A DNA stretch of 64,000 nt from Mastigocoleus sp. MO_188.B34 (GCF_030065675.1 NZ_JASJDK010000015.1:1-64000); one strand, 5' to 3'. Positions 45,934-55,478 are shown, counted from the stretch's first letter. Notes: a model not told the origin generated them from the letters alone. Program-made: numbers and translations.

Positions 45934-46959
45934 ATGTCCAAAAATTTTGTCCTGGGTCAAGAGAAACTCTGGACGCGTCGTAAGCTTTTAAAGATGGGAC
46001 TTGTGGGTTCTGCCGTAACGATGAGTGCGGGATTATGGAAATTTGTAAATGATCGTGCTTCCTTACCAGTAAGAGTACCGCCAATTGACGCAAGTGTAGC
46101 TAACAATCTGTTTGAACCCATGCATTTACTGCGGGATTTTGATTATGGAACTCTCAAACAAGAAAATGGTCGAACAGTTCGAGAATTTAAAGTTACTGCA
46201 ACAAATTCTCTAATTGAACTCAATAACGTTGTTAGTTTTAATGCATGGACTTTCAATAATCGCATACCAGGTCCGACCCTGAGAGCTAAACAAGGCGATC
46301 ACATCCGAATTATTTTTGAAAATAAAGGCGGACATTCCCATTCAATGCATTTTCATGGTACTCATCCGGCAACTGCGGATGGCGTTCGTCCAGTAACTAA
46401 TGGGAAAAGTACAATTTATGAATTTGATGCCGAACCTTATGGTGTTCAACTTTATCACTGTCATATCGAACCAGTAACTCGCCATATTAGTAAGGGTTTG
46501 TATGGAATGTTTATCATCGACCCTCCCCAACCGAGACCTCCAGCCGATGAGATGGTATTGGTTATGGGTGGCTATGACATCAATGATGACGATCGCAACG
46601 AACTATATGCTTTCAATGGTTATCCAGAATATTACTCAAGGTATCCAATTCGGATTTATCAGAATCAGTTGGTGCGGTTATATGTTTTGAATATGATTGA
46701 ATTTGATGTTGCAGCAACCTTTCACCTCCATGCTAATTTTTTTCAGGTTTACCCCACAGGAATGACTTTGAAACCTACCCATGAAACTGATGTTATTACT
46801 ATGGGAACTGCACAGAGACATATCTTGGAATTTAGCTATGAATACACCGGCAAATATATGTTCCACCCCCATCAAGATTTGATTGCTGAACATGGTTGCA
46901 TGGGTGAATTTGAAGTTTTACCTCAAAATCAATCCAATCTAAGTTCGAAAACAATTTAG
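45934..46959 (+). CDS. Two-domain copper oxidase with TAT signal (putative ferroxidase)
   Basis: A 341-residue exported cupredoxin protein. TRRKLLKMGLVGSAVTMSAG (14-33) is a twin-arginine signal. Domain 1 has HSHSMHFHG (134-142) and a type-1 copper loop HCHIEPVTRH (175-184, Cys176 and His184) followed by a Leu/Met-rich GLYGMF. Domain 2 has FHLHANFF (263-270) and FHPHQDLIAEHGCMGEF (310-326). The two-domain layout resembles nitrite-reductase-type or two-domain laccase proteins. Its neighbours (lipoprotein, ferritin-like, FTR1 permease) make iron oxidation in the periplasm the most likely role, like yeast Fet3 with Ftr1; this is inference. Confidence 0.8.
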   Translation: MSKNFVLGQEKLWTRRKLLKMGLVGSAVTMSAGLWKFVNDRASLPVRVPPIDASVANNLFEPMHLLRDFDYGTLKQENGRTVREFKVTATNSLIELNNVVSFNAWTFNNRIPGPTLRAKQGDHIRIIFENKGGHSHSMHFHGTHPATADGVRPVTNGKSTIYEFDAEPYGVQLYHCHIEPVTRHISKGLYGMFIIDPPQPRPPADEMVLVMGGYDINDDDRNELYAFNGYPEYYSRYPIRIYQNQLVRLYVLNMIEFDVAATFHLHANFFQVYPTGMTLKPTHETDVITMGTAQRHILEFSYEYTGKYMFHPHQDLIAEHGCMGEFEVLPQNQSNLSSKTI

Positions 46960-47024
46960 CTATTATTTGCTACTAATTACTAATAAATTCTACTTTTTAT
47001 AAATAAAATTATTAAATACAGAAT

Positions 47025-47040
47025 TTATCATATTTGATAA
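47025..47040. promoter_or_regulatory. Candidate Fur-like box
   Basis: TTATCATATTTGATAA is a 6-4-6 inverted repeat (TTATCA/TGATAA) within TTTATCATATTTGATAATAA. It lies about 120 bp upstream of the iron-locus lipoprotein gene. It resembles iron-regulator half sites (TGATAAT), but the fit to a full 19-bp Fur box is partial. Confidence 0.3.
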
Positions 47041-47158
47041 TAAATCTCATGAGATTAATAATATGCGTCTTTAAAATACGACAGTTTGTCAAACCAGGGC
47101 TAGCGCTAATTTTTACTACTTCGAAGTATGACCATCAAAAATAGTATTTGAAGGAAAA

Positions 47159-47956
47159 ATGATTAAAATCCGTTATGTTTTTTTGGCTATTGTGGCTTTT
47201 GCTGTTGTTGGTTTGAGTTCTTGTAACTTTGGTAATCAAGCAGCTAATAATTCACCGACACCGAATATTAATTCTGAAACTCCAGTTTTGGAAACAGCAA
47301 AAAATGAGGAAGCACGAGATATTGACTATATGACCAAATTGGGTCTGATGAAAGGTCATATGATAGTTGGGAAAGAATTGCTGGATCTCAATAAACCCAA
47401 ACAAGCCGAGCCTCATATCGGACATCCTGTTGAAGAAATATATGCCGATATAGAAGAGGATTTAGAAAAACGCCAAGTAAAAGAATTTAAGACGGGGCTT
47501 GATGATTTACACAATTTAGTCAAATTAAAACCTAGCGACCCTGAAATTGCGACTAATTTTGCTTCTTCTATGAAAGCAATAGACGATGCGATCGCGGTAT
47601 TACCAGAAGACAAACGCAAAAATCCAGCATTTATTTTACAGACAATAAATGGTTTGCTAGATACAGCAAATTCCGAATATGGAGCAGCGATCGCCAAGGA
47701 CAAAATCGTTGAAGATATTGAGTATCAAGATTCTCGAGGTTTTGTTCTCTATGCCCAGGAATTGTACGATGGTATCGCCGAACAAATGACTAAAAATAAT
47801 CCCCAAGCGAATAAAGAAATTAAAACAGCAATGACAGATCTTATTAAAGCTTGGCCTACTGCTATTGCTCCAGAGAAGCCAGTTAAATCACCTGATGAAG
47901 TTAACAAACTGGTTAAAAACATCGAACAAAATGTTCAAAGTATAATCAGTAGTTAA
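47159..47956 (+). CDS. Helical lipoprotein of the iron locus
   Basis: A 265-residue lipoprotein: signal MIKIRYVFLAIVAFAVVGL, lipobox LSSC with Cys22. The mature part is all-helical, with conserved-looking His/Glu/Met patches: MTKLGLMKGHMIVGKELLDL, PHIGHPVEEIYADIEEDL and YAQELYDGIAEQM. His and Glu placed like this could bind a metal, as in EfeO/imelysin proteins, to which it may be distantly related. Position after the copper oxidase gene suggests a periplasmic partner in iron handling. I do not recognise the family with certainty. AAGGA precedes the ATG. Confidence 0.65.
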   Translation: MIKIRYVFLAIVAFAVVGLSSCNFGNQAANNSPTPNINSETPVLETAKNEEARDIDYMTKLGLMKGHMIVGKELLDLNKPKQAEPHIGHPVEEIYADIEEDLEKRQVKEFKTGLDDLHNLVKLKPSDPEIATNFASSMKAIDDAIAVLPEDKRKNPAFILQTINGLLDTANSEYGAAIAKDKIVEDIEYQDSRGFVLYAQELYDGIAEQMTKNNPQANKEIKTAMTDLIKAWPTAIAPEKPVKSPDEVNKLVKNIEQNVQSIISS

Positions 47957-48158
47957 AAATAATACTTAGCATCGACAATAAAAATTATTTTAGTTACTCT
48001 TGAAAGCGAATAGTTTAAGAAGGGTTTAAAATTAGCAAAATAAACGTTGAATAAGCTTGGAGTTAAGGTGTCAAGATACTGTGTGGTTTATAGCCGCCAA
48101 AGTCTGGTTTCCGAGATCAAACTCTTCAGTTTTCACTTCAAAGGGTAATTAAAAGCTG

Positions 48159-48593
48159 ATGCGAGAATTAGACCAAAAACAAACTATTGAACTACTAAAT
48201 GCCATTATGGAATTTGAATTGGCGGGAGTAGTTCGTTATACTCATTATTCCTTAATGGTAACCGGTCCCAATCGAATTCCTATCGTAGATTTTTTTAAAG
48301 CCCAGGCAAATGAATCTTTGCTTCATGCACAACAGGTAGGAGAGTTAATTACAGGCTTAGAAGGTCATCCCAGCCTCAAAATTGCCTCAATGGAAGAAAC
48401 TTCTAAGCATTCAGTCAAAGATATTCTTTCAGAAAGTTTGGCCCATGAAAAGAATGCTTTGACAATGTACAAAAAGTTATTAGATACAGTTGAAGATGCA
48501 AGCATATATTTAGAAGAATTTGCTCGAACTATGATTGGGCAAGAAGAATTACACAATCTCGAACTTAAGAAAATGCTACGTGATTTTGGTTGA
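48159..48593 (+). CDS. Ferritin-like (bacterioferritin-type) protein
   Basis: A 144-residue four-helix bundle. Iron ligands can be traced: Glu18-Glu20 in MEFELAGVVRYTHYS, ESLLHAQQVGEL (Glu and His) in helix 2, AHEKNAL (Glu) in helix 3 and GQEELHNLELKKM (Glu, His) in helix 4. This matches the ferritin-like diiron pattern E...ExxH...E...ExxH of bacterioferritins and related DUF/Dps-like proteins. The haem Met of classic bacterioferritin is not clear. It is a paralogue of the protein at 51547. Storage or detoxification of the iron imported by the adjacent permease is likely. Confidence 0.8.
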   Translation: MRELDQKQTIELLNAIMEFELAGVVRYTHYSLMVTGPNRIPIVDFFKAQANESLLHAQQVGELITGLEGHPSLKIASMEETSKHSVKDILSESLAHEKNALTMYKKLLDTVEDASIYLEEFARTMIGQEELHNLELKKMLRDFG

Positions 48594-48738
48594 TAAAGTC
48601 TATTCCAAGTCATTTTGAGACTGTAATCAGAGCAAATTCTTGGAAAATATTTTGTTTTAAGCGTAATCATGTGAGACATAGCAAGCAATAGATAATTCTG
48701 ATGCTAAGCTATCTCATTTGACATATTTTGAGTTAAAT

Positions 48739-48772
48739 CCCGTATTTTTTATTTCTAAAATACGGGCATTTT
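48739..48772. terminator. Bidirectional terminator between ferritin-like and peptidase genes
   Basis: CCCGTATTTT (48739-48748) and AAAATACGGG (48757-48766) form a perfect 10-bp stem with an 8-nt loop, followed by CATTTTTAT. It overlaps the 3' end of the convergent peptidase gene. Confidence 0.75.
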
Positions 48773-49615
48773 TATATCCAAATTTAAGCCAAACATAGAC
48801 TTCTCAATAATTTCCCCCATACTTTTATCCATGACTTGTTCCCAAGTTATATGAGGATTTAATTCTAAGTATTGTTTAACTAACCAGTAACCTATAACGT
48901 AACCTCCCCAGTGAGGATATTCACTTTCAGAGTTGGTGAATATATCTCTGTATCGCTGTCGATTTTGCTCTTTCAGATATGGTTCTATTTTTTTGAACCA
49001 GTACCTAGATTCATTTTTATTTAAACTTTTAATCCAGGGAGTATCATCTCCCCCTATTACATCTTCTCTGAAGTTTTCAGCTAAACCTTCAGCTACAATT
49101 CCTTCGCCGAGAGTTAACCACCTTATCTTGTTTAAAATGATAGCGTGATTGTACTCGTGGGCAATTGTTGCTTCCAGCAATGATAAATCTGACTGAGGAT
49201 GGACAAAAATCAGAAAGGTATTTTTGAAACTCGCAAAACCAGATATACCTTTCATATAATCCAGTGTGAAATTTGAGGAGGTGGGAAAGAAAAAGATTTG
49301 GAAAGTATCCTGAAAATCTAGGGTTTGAGTACATGTGCTGATAACTTTTTCTGCCCTTTCCAATATTTCTTGCTCCTTCTTAGCAGAAATTGCAAGGGTA
49401 TCTAAATCTGCTTTTCCTGCATAGCGAGAAAGTAAATACATTAGCTTCTCTTTACTCTCATATCCAGCAAATCTATTCCAAAATTGAGGAATACTCTGAA
49501 CAATTCCCTCTAAACCGATTTGTTTATTATCTTTAATTAAAGACAGACAAGAATAAAAATAACAATTGAGTTGAAAGTGCCTTGTTTGCTTCATCATAAC
49601 TTTTATTTTTGCCAT
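48755..49615 (-). CDS. Putative zinc metallopeptidase (DUF2268-like)
   Basis: A 286-residue soluble protein. The zinc signature HEYNH is at residues 153-157, preceded by LLEATIA and followed by a Glu at about 180 in EGIVAEGLAENF, fitting the gluzincin pattern HExxH...E. The surrounding text (DTPWIKSLNKNESRYWFKKIEPYLKEQN...WGGYVIGYWLVKQYLE) resembles DUF2268 predicted Zn-dependent proteases. No signal peptide is present, so it is cytoplasmic. It lies opposite to the iron genes around it and may be an unrelated insertion between them. Confidence 0.7.
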   Translation of the reverse strand: MAKIKVMMKQTRHFQLNCYFYSCLSLIKDNKQIGLEGIVQSIPQFWNRFAGYESKEKLMYLLSRYAGKADLDTLAISAKKEQEILERAEKVISTCTQTLDFQDTFQIFFFPTSSNFTLDYMKGISGFASFKNTFLIFVHPQSDLSLLEATIAHEYNHAIILNKIRWLTLGEGIVAEGLAENFREDVIGGDDTPWIKSLNKNESRYWFKKIEPYLKEQNRQRYRDIFTNSESEYPHWGGYVIGYWLVKQYLELNPHITWEQVMDKSMGEIIEKSMFGLNLDIKMPVF

Positions 49616-49874
49616 AAAAGAAATTTGAGTAAATTATTATTTGCATTTGGCTTAATTTATATTGATTTTTCAATACCTCCCAATTATCTCCAACGGCACT
49701 AATTCGACTTTTTGCATAACCTCCGCTGCTGATATAGGGCTACGCACAAATCAGTACAGACAATGTAATGAGGCGTAAGTACAGCAAAACAAACTCTAAT
49801 AATGGTAATCCTGTTTGAGGACAAAATATTTTTTAAAATAAACTTGAAGAGTATTAATAATTATTAAAATTGCC

Positions 49875-50822
49875 ATGGATTTTAGTGCTGCCTTACCTAC
49901 CTTTGTAATTACCCTCAGGGAAGGCGTCGAAGCCGCTCTGGTTGTGGGAATTGTGCTGGCTTTACTCAACAAAGCCAAAAAATCGGATCTTAATACTTGG
50001 GTATACTCCGGTGTGGGCTTTGGAATTATCGTTAGCGTTCTAATTGGTTTCCTATTTGCTGGAATCATTCAAGCTGCAGAACAAATAAATCCCCAATATG
50101 CATCAGTTGTCAAACCATTAATGGAAGGAGTATTTTGCCTATTGGCAATTATTATGCTCAGCTGGATGCTTATTTGGATGAGTCAGCAAGCGAAAAAAAT
50201 GAAAGCTCAAGTAGAAGGAGCTGTTAATAGTGCCCTCGAGCACAATGCTTATGCTGGCTGGGGAATTTTCAGTTTAATTGCGATCGCAGTCATTCGCGAA
50301 GGTGTTGAAACGGTACTATTTATTGCTGCTAATTTCCAACAAGGAGTAGTTGCAACTATTGGCGCACTCGCAGGTCTTGTAGGTGCTGTAATTGTCGGAG
50401 CACTTTTATTTAAATGGGGTATCAAGATAAATATTCGACAGTTTTTCCAATTTATGGGGGTTTTCTTAGTATTAATTGTTGCTGGCTTAGTTATTTCAGC
50501 CCTAAGAAAATTTGATGCTGCGATCGCTACTATTGCATTGGCTAATAATGCATCCCAGAGTCTTTGTTTTTACTACCAAGAATCCGCCCCAATTCATTCT
50601 TGTATTTTAGGTCCTATGGTATGGAACACTAGTGATATCTTGCCCGATAATCAATTTCCTGGCGTGATTCTCAAAGCTTTGTTTGGTTATAGACAAAATC
50701 TCTATGTTGTTCAAGCTGTGGGATACTTAACATTCTTATTAACTGTTGGTAGTTTATATTTTCGTAGCATTACTACGACAGTGAGTATTAATTCTCAAAA
50801 ACAAGCCAGCGTTCAAAAATAA
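49875..50822 (+). CDS. FTR1-family iron permease
   Basis: A 315-residue inner-membrane protein with about seven helices. The two REGVE motifs that carry iron in the FTR1/EfeU family are present, at residues 15-19 (ITLREGVEAALVVG) and 141-145 (IREGVETVLFI). The layout matches a high-affinity ferrous/ferric permease that works with a copper oxidase. The short DFSAALPTF start with an early first helix is normal. The 3' end is copied in decayed form downstream at 50885. The C-terminal tail (INSQKQASVQK) is hydrophilic. Confidence 0.9.
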   Translation: MDFSAALPTFVITLREGVEAALVVGIVLALLNKAKKSDLNTWVYSGVGFGIIVSVLIGFLFAGIIQAAEQINPQYASVVKPLMEGVFCLLAIIMLSWMLIWMSQQAKKMKAQVEGAVNSALEHNAYAGWGIFSLIAIAVIREGVETVLFIAANFQQGVVATIGALAGLVGAVIVGALLFKWGIKINIRQFFQFMGVFLVLIVAGLVISALRKFDAAIATIALANNASQSLCFYYQESAPIHSCILGPMVWNTSDILPDNQFPGVILKALFGYRQNLYVVQAVGYLTFLLTVGSLYFRSITTTVSINSQKQASVQK

Positions 50823-51546
50823 ATCGATTCTTATCTTAAGTATAAGCTGGAGTAAAAATAATTTTTTATTGAAAAATTATTTTTTTATTGACTGTTAGTA
50901 ATTTATATGTTCATATTATTACTATCACTGTTAATATTAATTCTCAAAAACAACCCAGCTTTTAAAATAAACTCATTGCACGAATAAATAAACAAATAAT
51001 TTTCAATACCTAATATTAAATTACATAGAAAAATATAGTATCAGCTACATACTTGAAAACACTTCTTAAGAACACGTAAGTTCATAGAAAATATTAGGCT
51101 TGTCTTAAATACTAAAAATAAAATTATTAACTATGTTGTGAATCGCAGTGATATCACAGCATATGATGTTGTCTAAACGACAAAAAAATACAATTTAAAC
51201 TATTCTTAATCCATTCTTAAACACAAGAATAAATGTAATATTAAACATTACTTTACCTTCGGATAATTTTAATAAAATTATCTAGGAAAAACGTCACTCT
51301 AAAAATTGACTTTGCGAACTATAATCATAAAGAATGTCCAAAAGGAGATACCAAAAGTTAAAACAGTTTGTTATTCTGTGAAAGATAAACAACGAATTCT
51401 GTGTGATTAGCTTGTCAAAGATAATGCTTGTAGTACTTTCATAGTTTATTGCAGATAGTTTGAATCTGGCTTTTACATAAGTAAGGAAGCCAAATTTATT
51501 GTGTGTGAAAATGGATGTTCTATTAAAAATTAGGGAATCACCAAAA
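50823..51546. other. Gap containing a decayed duplicate of the FTR1 3' end
   Basis: Apart from the duplicate at 50885-50974 the DNA is AT-rich and non-coding. A 150-codon minus-strand frame at 51294-51746 is only the shadow of the ferritin-like gene and its leader. Confidence 0.5.
50885..50974 (+). repeat. Degenerate second copy of the FTR1 gene 3' end
   Basis: The stretch 50736-50824 (end of the permease gene and stop) recurs here without gaps and at roughly three-quarters identity. It still translates to LLTVSNLYVHIITITVNINS then QKQPSF and a stop, against LLTVGSLYFRSITTTVSINS and QKQASVQK. Copies start about 149 bp apart. Confidence 0.75.
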
Positions 51547-51978
51547 ATGAAAGAATTCGAATCAAATAATGCAATTAATCTCTTACAAACTATCTTCGAA
51601 TTTGAGTTATCAGGAGCAATTAGATACACGAATTTTGCTGCACTTGTAGATAATGAGAAGTCAGATATCGTAGATTTTCTCAAGGAGCAAGCAAAAGAGT
51701 CGTTAGAGCATTCCCAGAAAGTAGGAGATGTTTTAGTGAAAATCAATGGTTATAATCAACCACAAATCTCACCTGTCACTCAAGCAGAAAGCATGAACAT
51801 AAAAGATATTTTGCAAGCAAGTCACGAGTTTGAGCGACAAGCGATATCTTTGTATCAAAATTTGCTTGATGCTGTTAAGGACTCCAATATTTACCTCGAA
51901 GAGTTTGCTCGTAATATGGTTACAGAAGAAGCAGAGCATAGTGAAGAACTCGAACAAATGCTCCGCGAATATTCTTGA
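51547..51978 (+). CDS. Second ferritin-like (bacterioferritin-type) protein
   Basis: A 143-residue four-helix protein similar to the one at 48159 over its full length (FEFELSGAIRYTNFA, KESLEHSQKVGDVLVKINGY, KDILQASHEFERQAISLYQNLLDAVKDSNIYLEEFARNMVTEEAEHSEELEQML). The diiron ligands are kept. I chose the ATG at 51547 because it aligns with the paralogue's start and has AGGGA upstream; the frame runs to a GTG at 51499. Helix 1 and 4 keep the Glu/His residues. The two genes flank the FTR1 permease. Confidence 0.8.
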   Translation: MKEFESNNAINLLQTIFEFELSGAIRYTNFAALVDNEKSDIVDFLKEQAKESLEHSQKVGDVLVKINGYNQPQISPVTQAESMNIKDILQASHEFERQAISLYQNLLDAVKDSNIYLEEFARNMVTEEAEHSEELEQMLREYS

Positions 51979-52017
51979 TATTGAGTATTAAGATTTTGGG
52001 TTTTTGGTTTTGGGTTA

Positions 52018-52722
52018 TTAGTTTGTTTTTCCTTGCAAGGTAATTTCTACTACTTTTGTATGATTTGTTCGCAGTGATGGACGCCAGCAAAGATAAATTA
52101 GGGGACCAAATAATGGTACTAATGTTGTCAGCCAAAATATCCAGGATTTTTTAATTCCTCTACATGCCATATCATCTCCTAAGAGTGCACCAACTGATAA
52201 GGACAGCACACAAAAATCTAAGCTCATCACATGGATAAAGCGGCTACTTTTCCATTGTTGGAAAAAGTCACTCCATTCCCCTGTGCTAAAACCGTAAGTC
52301 ATCAAACTTACTACGGCAAGAGTTAAAACAACACCAGTAATGTGAGAATCACAAATTTTAACCAAAGCATTGTTTTGGTAGGAAATTTTTTGATTTGGGG
52401 CTTGAGAAATACCACTAATTGGCGAACGCAAAGCTAAATAAGGTAACAAAGCAAAAGCACCCACTGCAAATGAAGCACTTACGAATAGCCAAGCCGGTAT
52501 TTTCTGGTTAATACCATCGATGAACATAAAACAACCGTATATCATGGGTAAAATGCCCATAACATTGAATAAAGTAACAATTAAAGGATTAATTCCTTGC
52601 CAATGTCCGGTTGAGAGATTCTCGATTAATTTGAATGTATTAGGGCTGTCCGGAGGGGCGAGAAAAAAAGCATAAACAATCAATCCAATCCAAACCAACC
52701 AAAATGCAACTTTTCTGGGCAT
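52018..52722 (-). CDS. Multi-span membrane protein of unknown function
   Basis: A 234-residue protein with five or six predicted helices: VAFWLVWIGLIVYAFFLA, PLIVTLFNVMGILPMIYGCFMF, AWLFVSASFAVGAFALLPYLAL, ITGVVLTLAVVSLMTYGF, SLDFCVLSLSVGALL and SWIFWLTTLVPLFGPLIYLCW. The loops with DSPNTFKLIENLSTGHWQGINPLI and FIHVMSLDFC are well defined, typical of a family conserved between cyanobacteria and plastids. No function can be assigned. It is on the same strand as hrcA, downstream of it. Confidence 0.7.
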   Translation of the reverse strand: MPRKVAFWLVWIGLIVYAFFLAPPDSPNTFKLIENLSTGHWQGINPLIVTLFNVMGILPMIYGCFMFIDGINQKIPAWLFVSASFAVGAFALLPYLALRSPISGISQAPNQKISYQNNALVKICDSHITGVVLTLAVVSLMTYGFSTGEWSDFFQQWKSSRFIHVMSLDFCVLSLSVGALLGDDMACRGIKKSWIFWLTTLVPLFGPLIYLCWRPSLRTNHTKVVEITLQGKTN

Positions 52723-52859
52723 ATAATCAGCAGAGAAATTTGTAGTATTGTTCTCAGTCTACTAACCTTTTGACACTCTCCTGACTCTTTAAACTGCGAG
52801 TAAAACGCTTGGTTTATCCAATAATTCACGGGAGTGTCAAGCAGAGAAAACTGTAAAAA

Positions 52860-52889
52860 TTTAGAGACGTAGAAATCTACGTCTCTAAA
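52860..52889. repeat. Inverted repeat behind hrcA
   Basis: TTTAGAGACGTAGA and TCTACGTCTCTAAA form a perfect 14-bp stem around AA. It lies 21 bp behind the hrcA stop and may end that transcript. It is a member of the GAGACG/CGTCTC repeat family. Confidence 0.7.
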
Positions 52890-52909
52890 CATATTTTTGG
52901 GATAAATTA

Positions 52910-54019
52910 TTAATTTTTTATTTTTTTGAAATAATTAATGTAGCTCAAAGCTTCGGAAAGGTAATCAGCAGCAGCAGTAACAACTGCGATAGCACCTTCA
53001 TAATCCATGCGTGTGGGACCTAAAATTCCTACACTACCAAGTGGTATTGAACCGTGACGATAATTTGAAGAAATCAAAGTACAGGTACGAATAGGTTCAA
53101 GAGGATTTTCTGAACCAATACGAACTGTAACCCTTGGTTTATTCTCTATTTCCTCTACATCTGGTTCGTCAAATATTAAACGTGAAAGTTGGTCTTGTTC
53201 TTCTTCTAATAATTGAACAATGGTTTGTACTTGGTTAATTTCAGCAAACTCTGGTTGGCGTAAAACAGAAGCCATTCCCTTTATCATTATTTGAGTTGCA
53301 GCAGACTGAGAAGTATGACGTTCCAACTGCATTAGTGATTTTTTCAAAGATTCACCATAAAGCTGGAATTCTCGGTCTAATTCACTCCATTCAAGATTAG
53401 CAATTTCTGATAAACTTTTTCCCCGCAGATGAGCATTCAAAAAGTTAGAAACTATCTGTAACTCACGATCTGTTGCTTCTACATCTGCTTGGTTTCCTTC
53501 TTTTGAAGCCGGTAAGTCCATCAATTTAGAATGGGTTTCCAAACTATTAGTAACCACAATCAAAAGTACTTGTCCTGCTTCCATTTGTACCAGTTGCAAA
53601 TGTCGCAACATTGCGGTATTATTTTTCGGCATGGTAATTAAACTTATGCATCCACTCAGAGTAGCTAAAATCTGAGCCGCACCATCAAGTAATATTTCTA
53701 AATTCCTATCTTCACATTTCAAACCTCTTTGTAAAGCTAACTCCATTTGTTTTGCAGAGCTTTCAGAAGGAGTCATCAATTGGTCGACATAAATGCGATA
53801 GCCAGAGTCTGAAGGTATACGTCCGGCAGATGTATGCGGTTGATACAGCAAGCCAGATTTTTCCAGCACCACCATCACATTACGAATAGTGGCTGAACTT
53901 ACACCTAAGTCAAACTCTTCAACTAATGTCTTGGAGCCTACAGGTTCTGCCGTGGCAATATAGTGACGGATGGTTGCCCAAAGTATATGTTGTTGTCTAT
54001 CGTTGAGCCGGACTTCCAT
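52910..54019 (-). CDS. hrcA: Heat-inducible transcription repressor HrcA
   Basis: A 369-residue repressor of chaperone operons, which binds CIRCE operators. The N-terminal winged helix is complete: [75 protein letters not shown]. The C-terminal effector domain carries [49 protein letters not shown]. The length is normal. No CIRCE element was found in the window, so its targets (groESL, dnaK) lie elsewhere. A rhodanese gene lies about 480 bp upstream on the same strand. Confidence 0.95.
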   Translation of the reverse strand: MEVRLNDRQQHILWATIRHYIATAEPVGSKTLVEEFDLGVSSATIRNVMVVLEKSGLLYQPHTSAGRIPSDSGYRIYVDQLMTPSESSAKQMELALQRGLKCEDRNLEILLDGAAQILATLSGCISLITMPKNNTAMLRHLQLVQMEAGQVLLIVVTNSLETHSKLMDLPASKEGNQADVEATDRELQIVSNFLNAHLRGKSLSEIANLEWSELDREFQLYGESLKKSLMQLERHTSQSAATQIMIKGMASVLRQPEFAEINQVQTIVQLLEEEQDQLSRLIFDEPDVEEIENKPRVTVRIGSENPLEPIRTCTLISSNYRHGSIPLGSVGILGPTRMDYEGAIAVVTAAADYLSEALSYINYFKKIKN

Positions 54020-54496
54020 AGGGTGTATTTTACCAAAAGCAAATTTTTATTTGGATATCTTAAAAAAATGACAAGATGAGAATTAAGAAATAATTTTTGA
54101 AAATTGAAAAAGTCTTGGTTGATAAATATTTAATTAAATACGTAAGACCGCGAACATTTAGTGCTTAGAGAACTCCAACCAAAAATCTTGCTTTTTCATG
54201 CTAATGCGCCAAAAATGACACATTGTTATTTACGCCAAAATTCTAGTTTGATTAGCCTCATTAACGATTTACCTACGTATTTTTCCATGTTTTTTGCTTT
54301 GTGGTTGTATGTTTAGTAACTGAAAAGTAACTTGTAAATACATTCTATTCTCAAGAGTAGCAAAAATTGCAGTTATTACTCTAGAGTTATTCAGTATTGA
54401 TTCAAAAATAGCAAATAATGCTCGCTGCTGGGATTTTTAAAGTCGATAGCAGGCAGTTAATCGTCAAAAACAAGATTAATAGAAATTATTATTACT
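54020..54496. other. Gap between hrcA and the rhodanese gene
   Basis: 477 bp, AT-rich, no coding frame or clear hairpin seen. The hrcA promoter should lie in its left part. Confidence 0.4.
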
Positions 54497-54856
54497 TCAA
54501 TATTGTGGTATTGAACGATCTATATTTTGAGAATATGCATCGATCCCGCCAACGATATTTTTTACCTCTGTAAATCCTTGAGATATTAACCATTGACACA
54601 TATGAGCAGAACGGATTCCATGATGACACAGAACCAGTGTTTCCACGTGGGGATCCAAATTTTCGTGGATTTGTTGTGCCCACTTATCGTGTTTGCTTAA
54701 CGGGAGGTTAACAAAGCCCTCTATGCTAGCAATTTCGACTTCTTGAGGCTCGCGGACGTCTAAGAGTTGGAGGTGAGGAGTATCTGTCTTAAGACGTTGT
54801 GCCAGTTCTTCTACACTAATTTGACCAATAGGTTGAACAAAATAATTCCCAGACAT
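54497..54856 (-). CDS. Rhodanese-like sulfurtransferase domain protein
   Basis: A 119-residue single-domain protein. Conserved landmarks are LLDVREPQEVEIASIEGFVNLPL, then LVLCHHGIRSAHMCQWLISQGFTEVKNIVGGIDAY. The active-site Cys lies in CHHGIRS, so sulfur transfer is possible. Such small rhodaneses serve as sulfur or cyanide carriers. It is cytoplasmic, without signal. Position near hrcA is common in cyanobacteria but the link is unexplained. Confidence 0.9.
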   Translation of the reverse strand: MSGNYFVQPIGQISVEELAQRLKTDTPHLQLLDVREPQEVEIASIEGFVNLPLSKHDKWAQQIHENLDPHVETLVLCHHGIRSAHMCQWLISQGFTEVKNIVGGIDAYSQNIDRSIPQY

Positions 54857-55478
54857 GAGGTTTTGTAAACAATCTTAGTAATTATCATATTGACAGAAAA
54901 ACTTCGCTTTAGCATGGGTAGACGCATGAATAAGTTAACTAAAATTGAACAAATCTTTAATTTTAAATACGTATATTTGACTATACCATCTGAAGATAAA
55001 GTTAATTTGGTATGTAGTTTTTGATAAAATTTCCTTGAAGTAGGACAGCAAAAGTAAACAAATACTAATTTTTGCCCATTAAATTATTAGTCTACTTATA
55101 TACTTAAAGTATTATGGTGTAAATTAATTTTTATAAATTATACCTAAGAATTTTAATTTAACCTGGAAGCCGCTTTTCTTTGATTGGGAAGCGGTTTTGT
55201 GTTGACCGATTTTTTCGTATTTCTTGAATTGGTACTCGGAAATGTTAATTTATCCACGGGTAAATATTTGTATTTTTTTGAGATATTTGAATTTAGATAT
55301 TTGAATGTCTTATTTTGTAAGCTATCAGAGTACACCGAAATTGAAATTACTGTTTATTTCATCATTATTTAGTCGTTATTGTTTATCCTAAAGCCATCGT
55401 CATCAATTCCTATTTATTTAGTATTATCGCCAGAACAGAATTATTGAATTCCTATACAAATAATTATGAGTCGCAATT
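54857..55478. other. Gap with an orphan terminator-like hairpin
   Basis: 622 bp without a supported gene. The plus-strand hairpin at 55170 is the only structured element; the rest is AT-rich. Confidence 0.45.
55170..55200 (+). terminator. Terminator-like hairpin with no gene upstream
   Basis: CCGCTTTTC (55170-55178) and GGGAAGCGG (55186-55194) form a 9-bp stem with two G-T pairs and a 7-nt loop, followed by TTTTGT. It could be an attenuator of the DUF3352 gene or end a small RNA. Confidence 0.5.

Noticed and set aside
51294-51746. 150-codon minus-strand frame
   Set aside because: It runs antisense through the ferritin-like gene and its leader, has no ribosome site, and reads Phe/Ser-rich as expected of a shadow frame.
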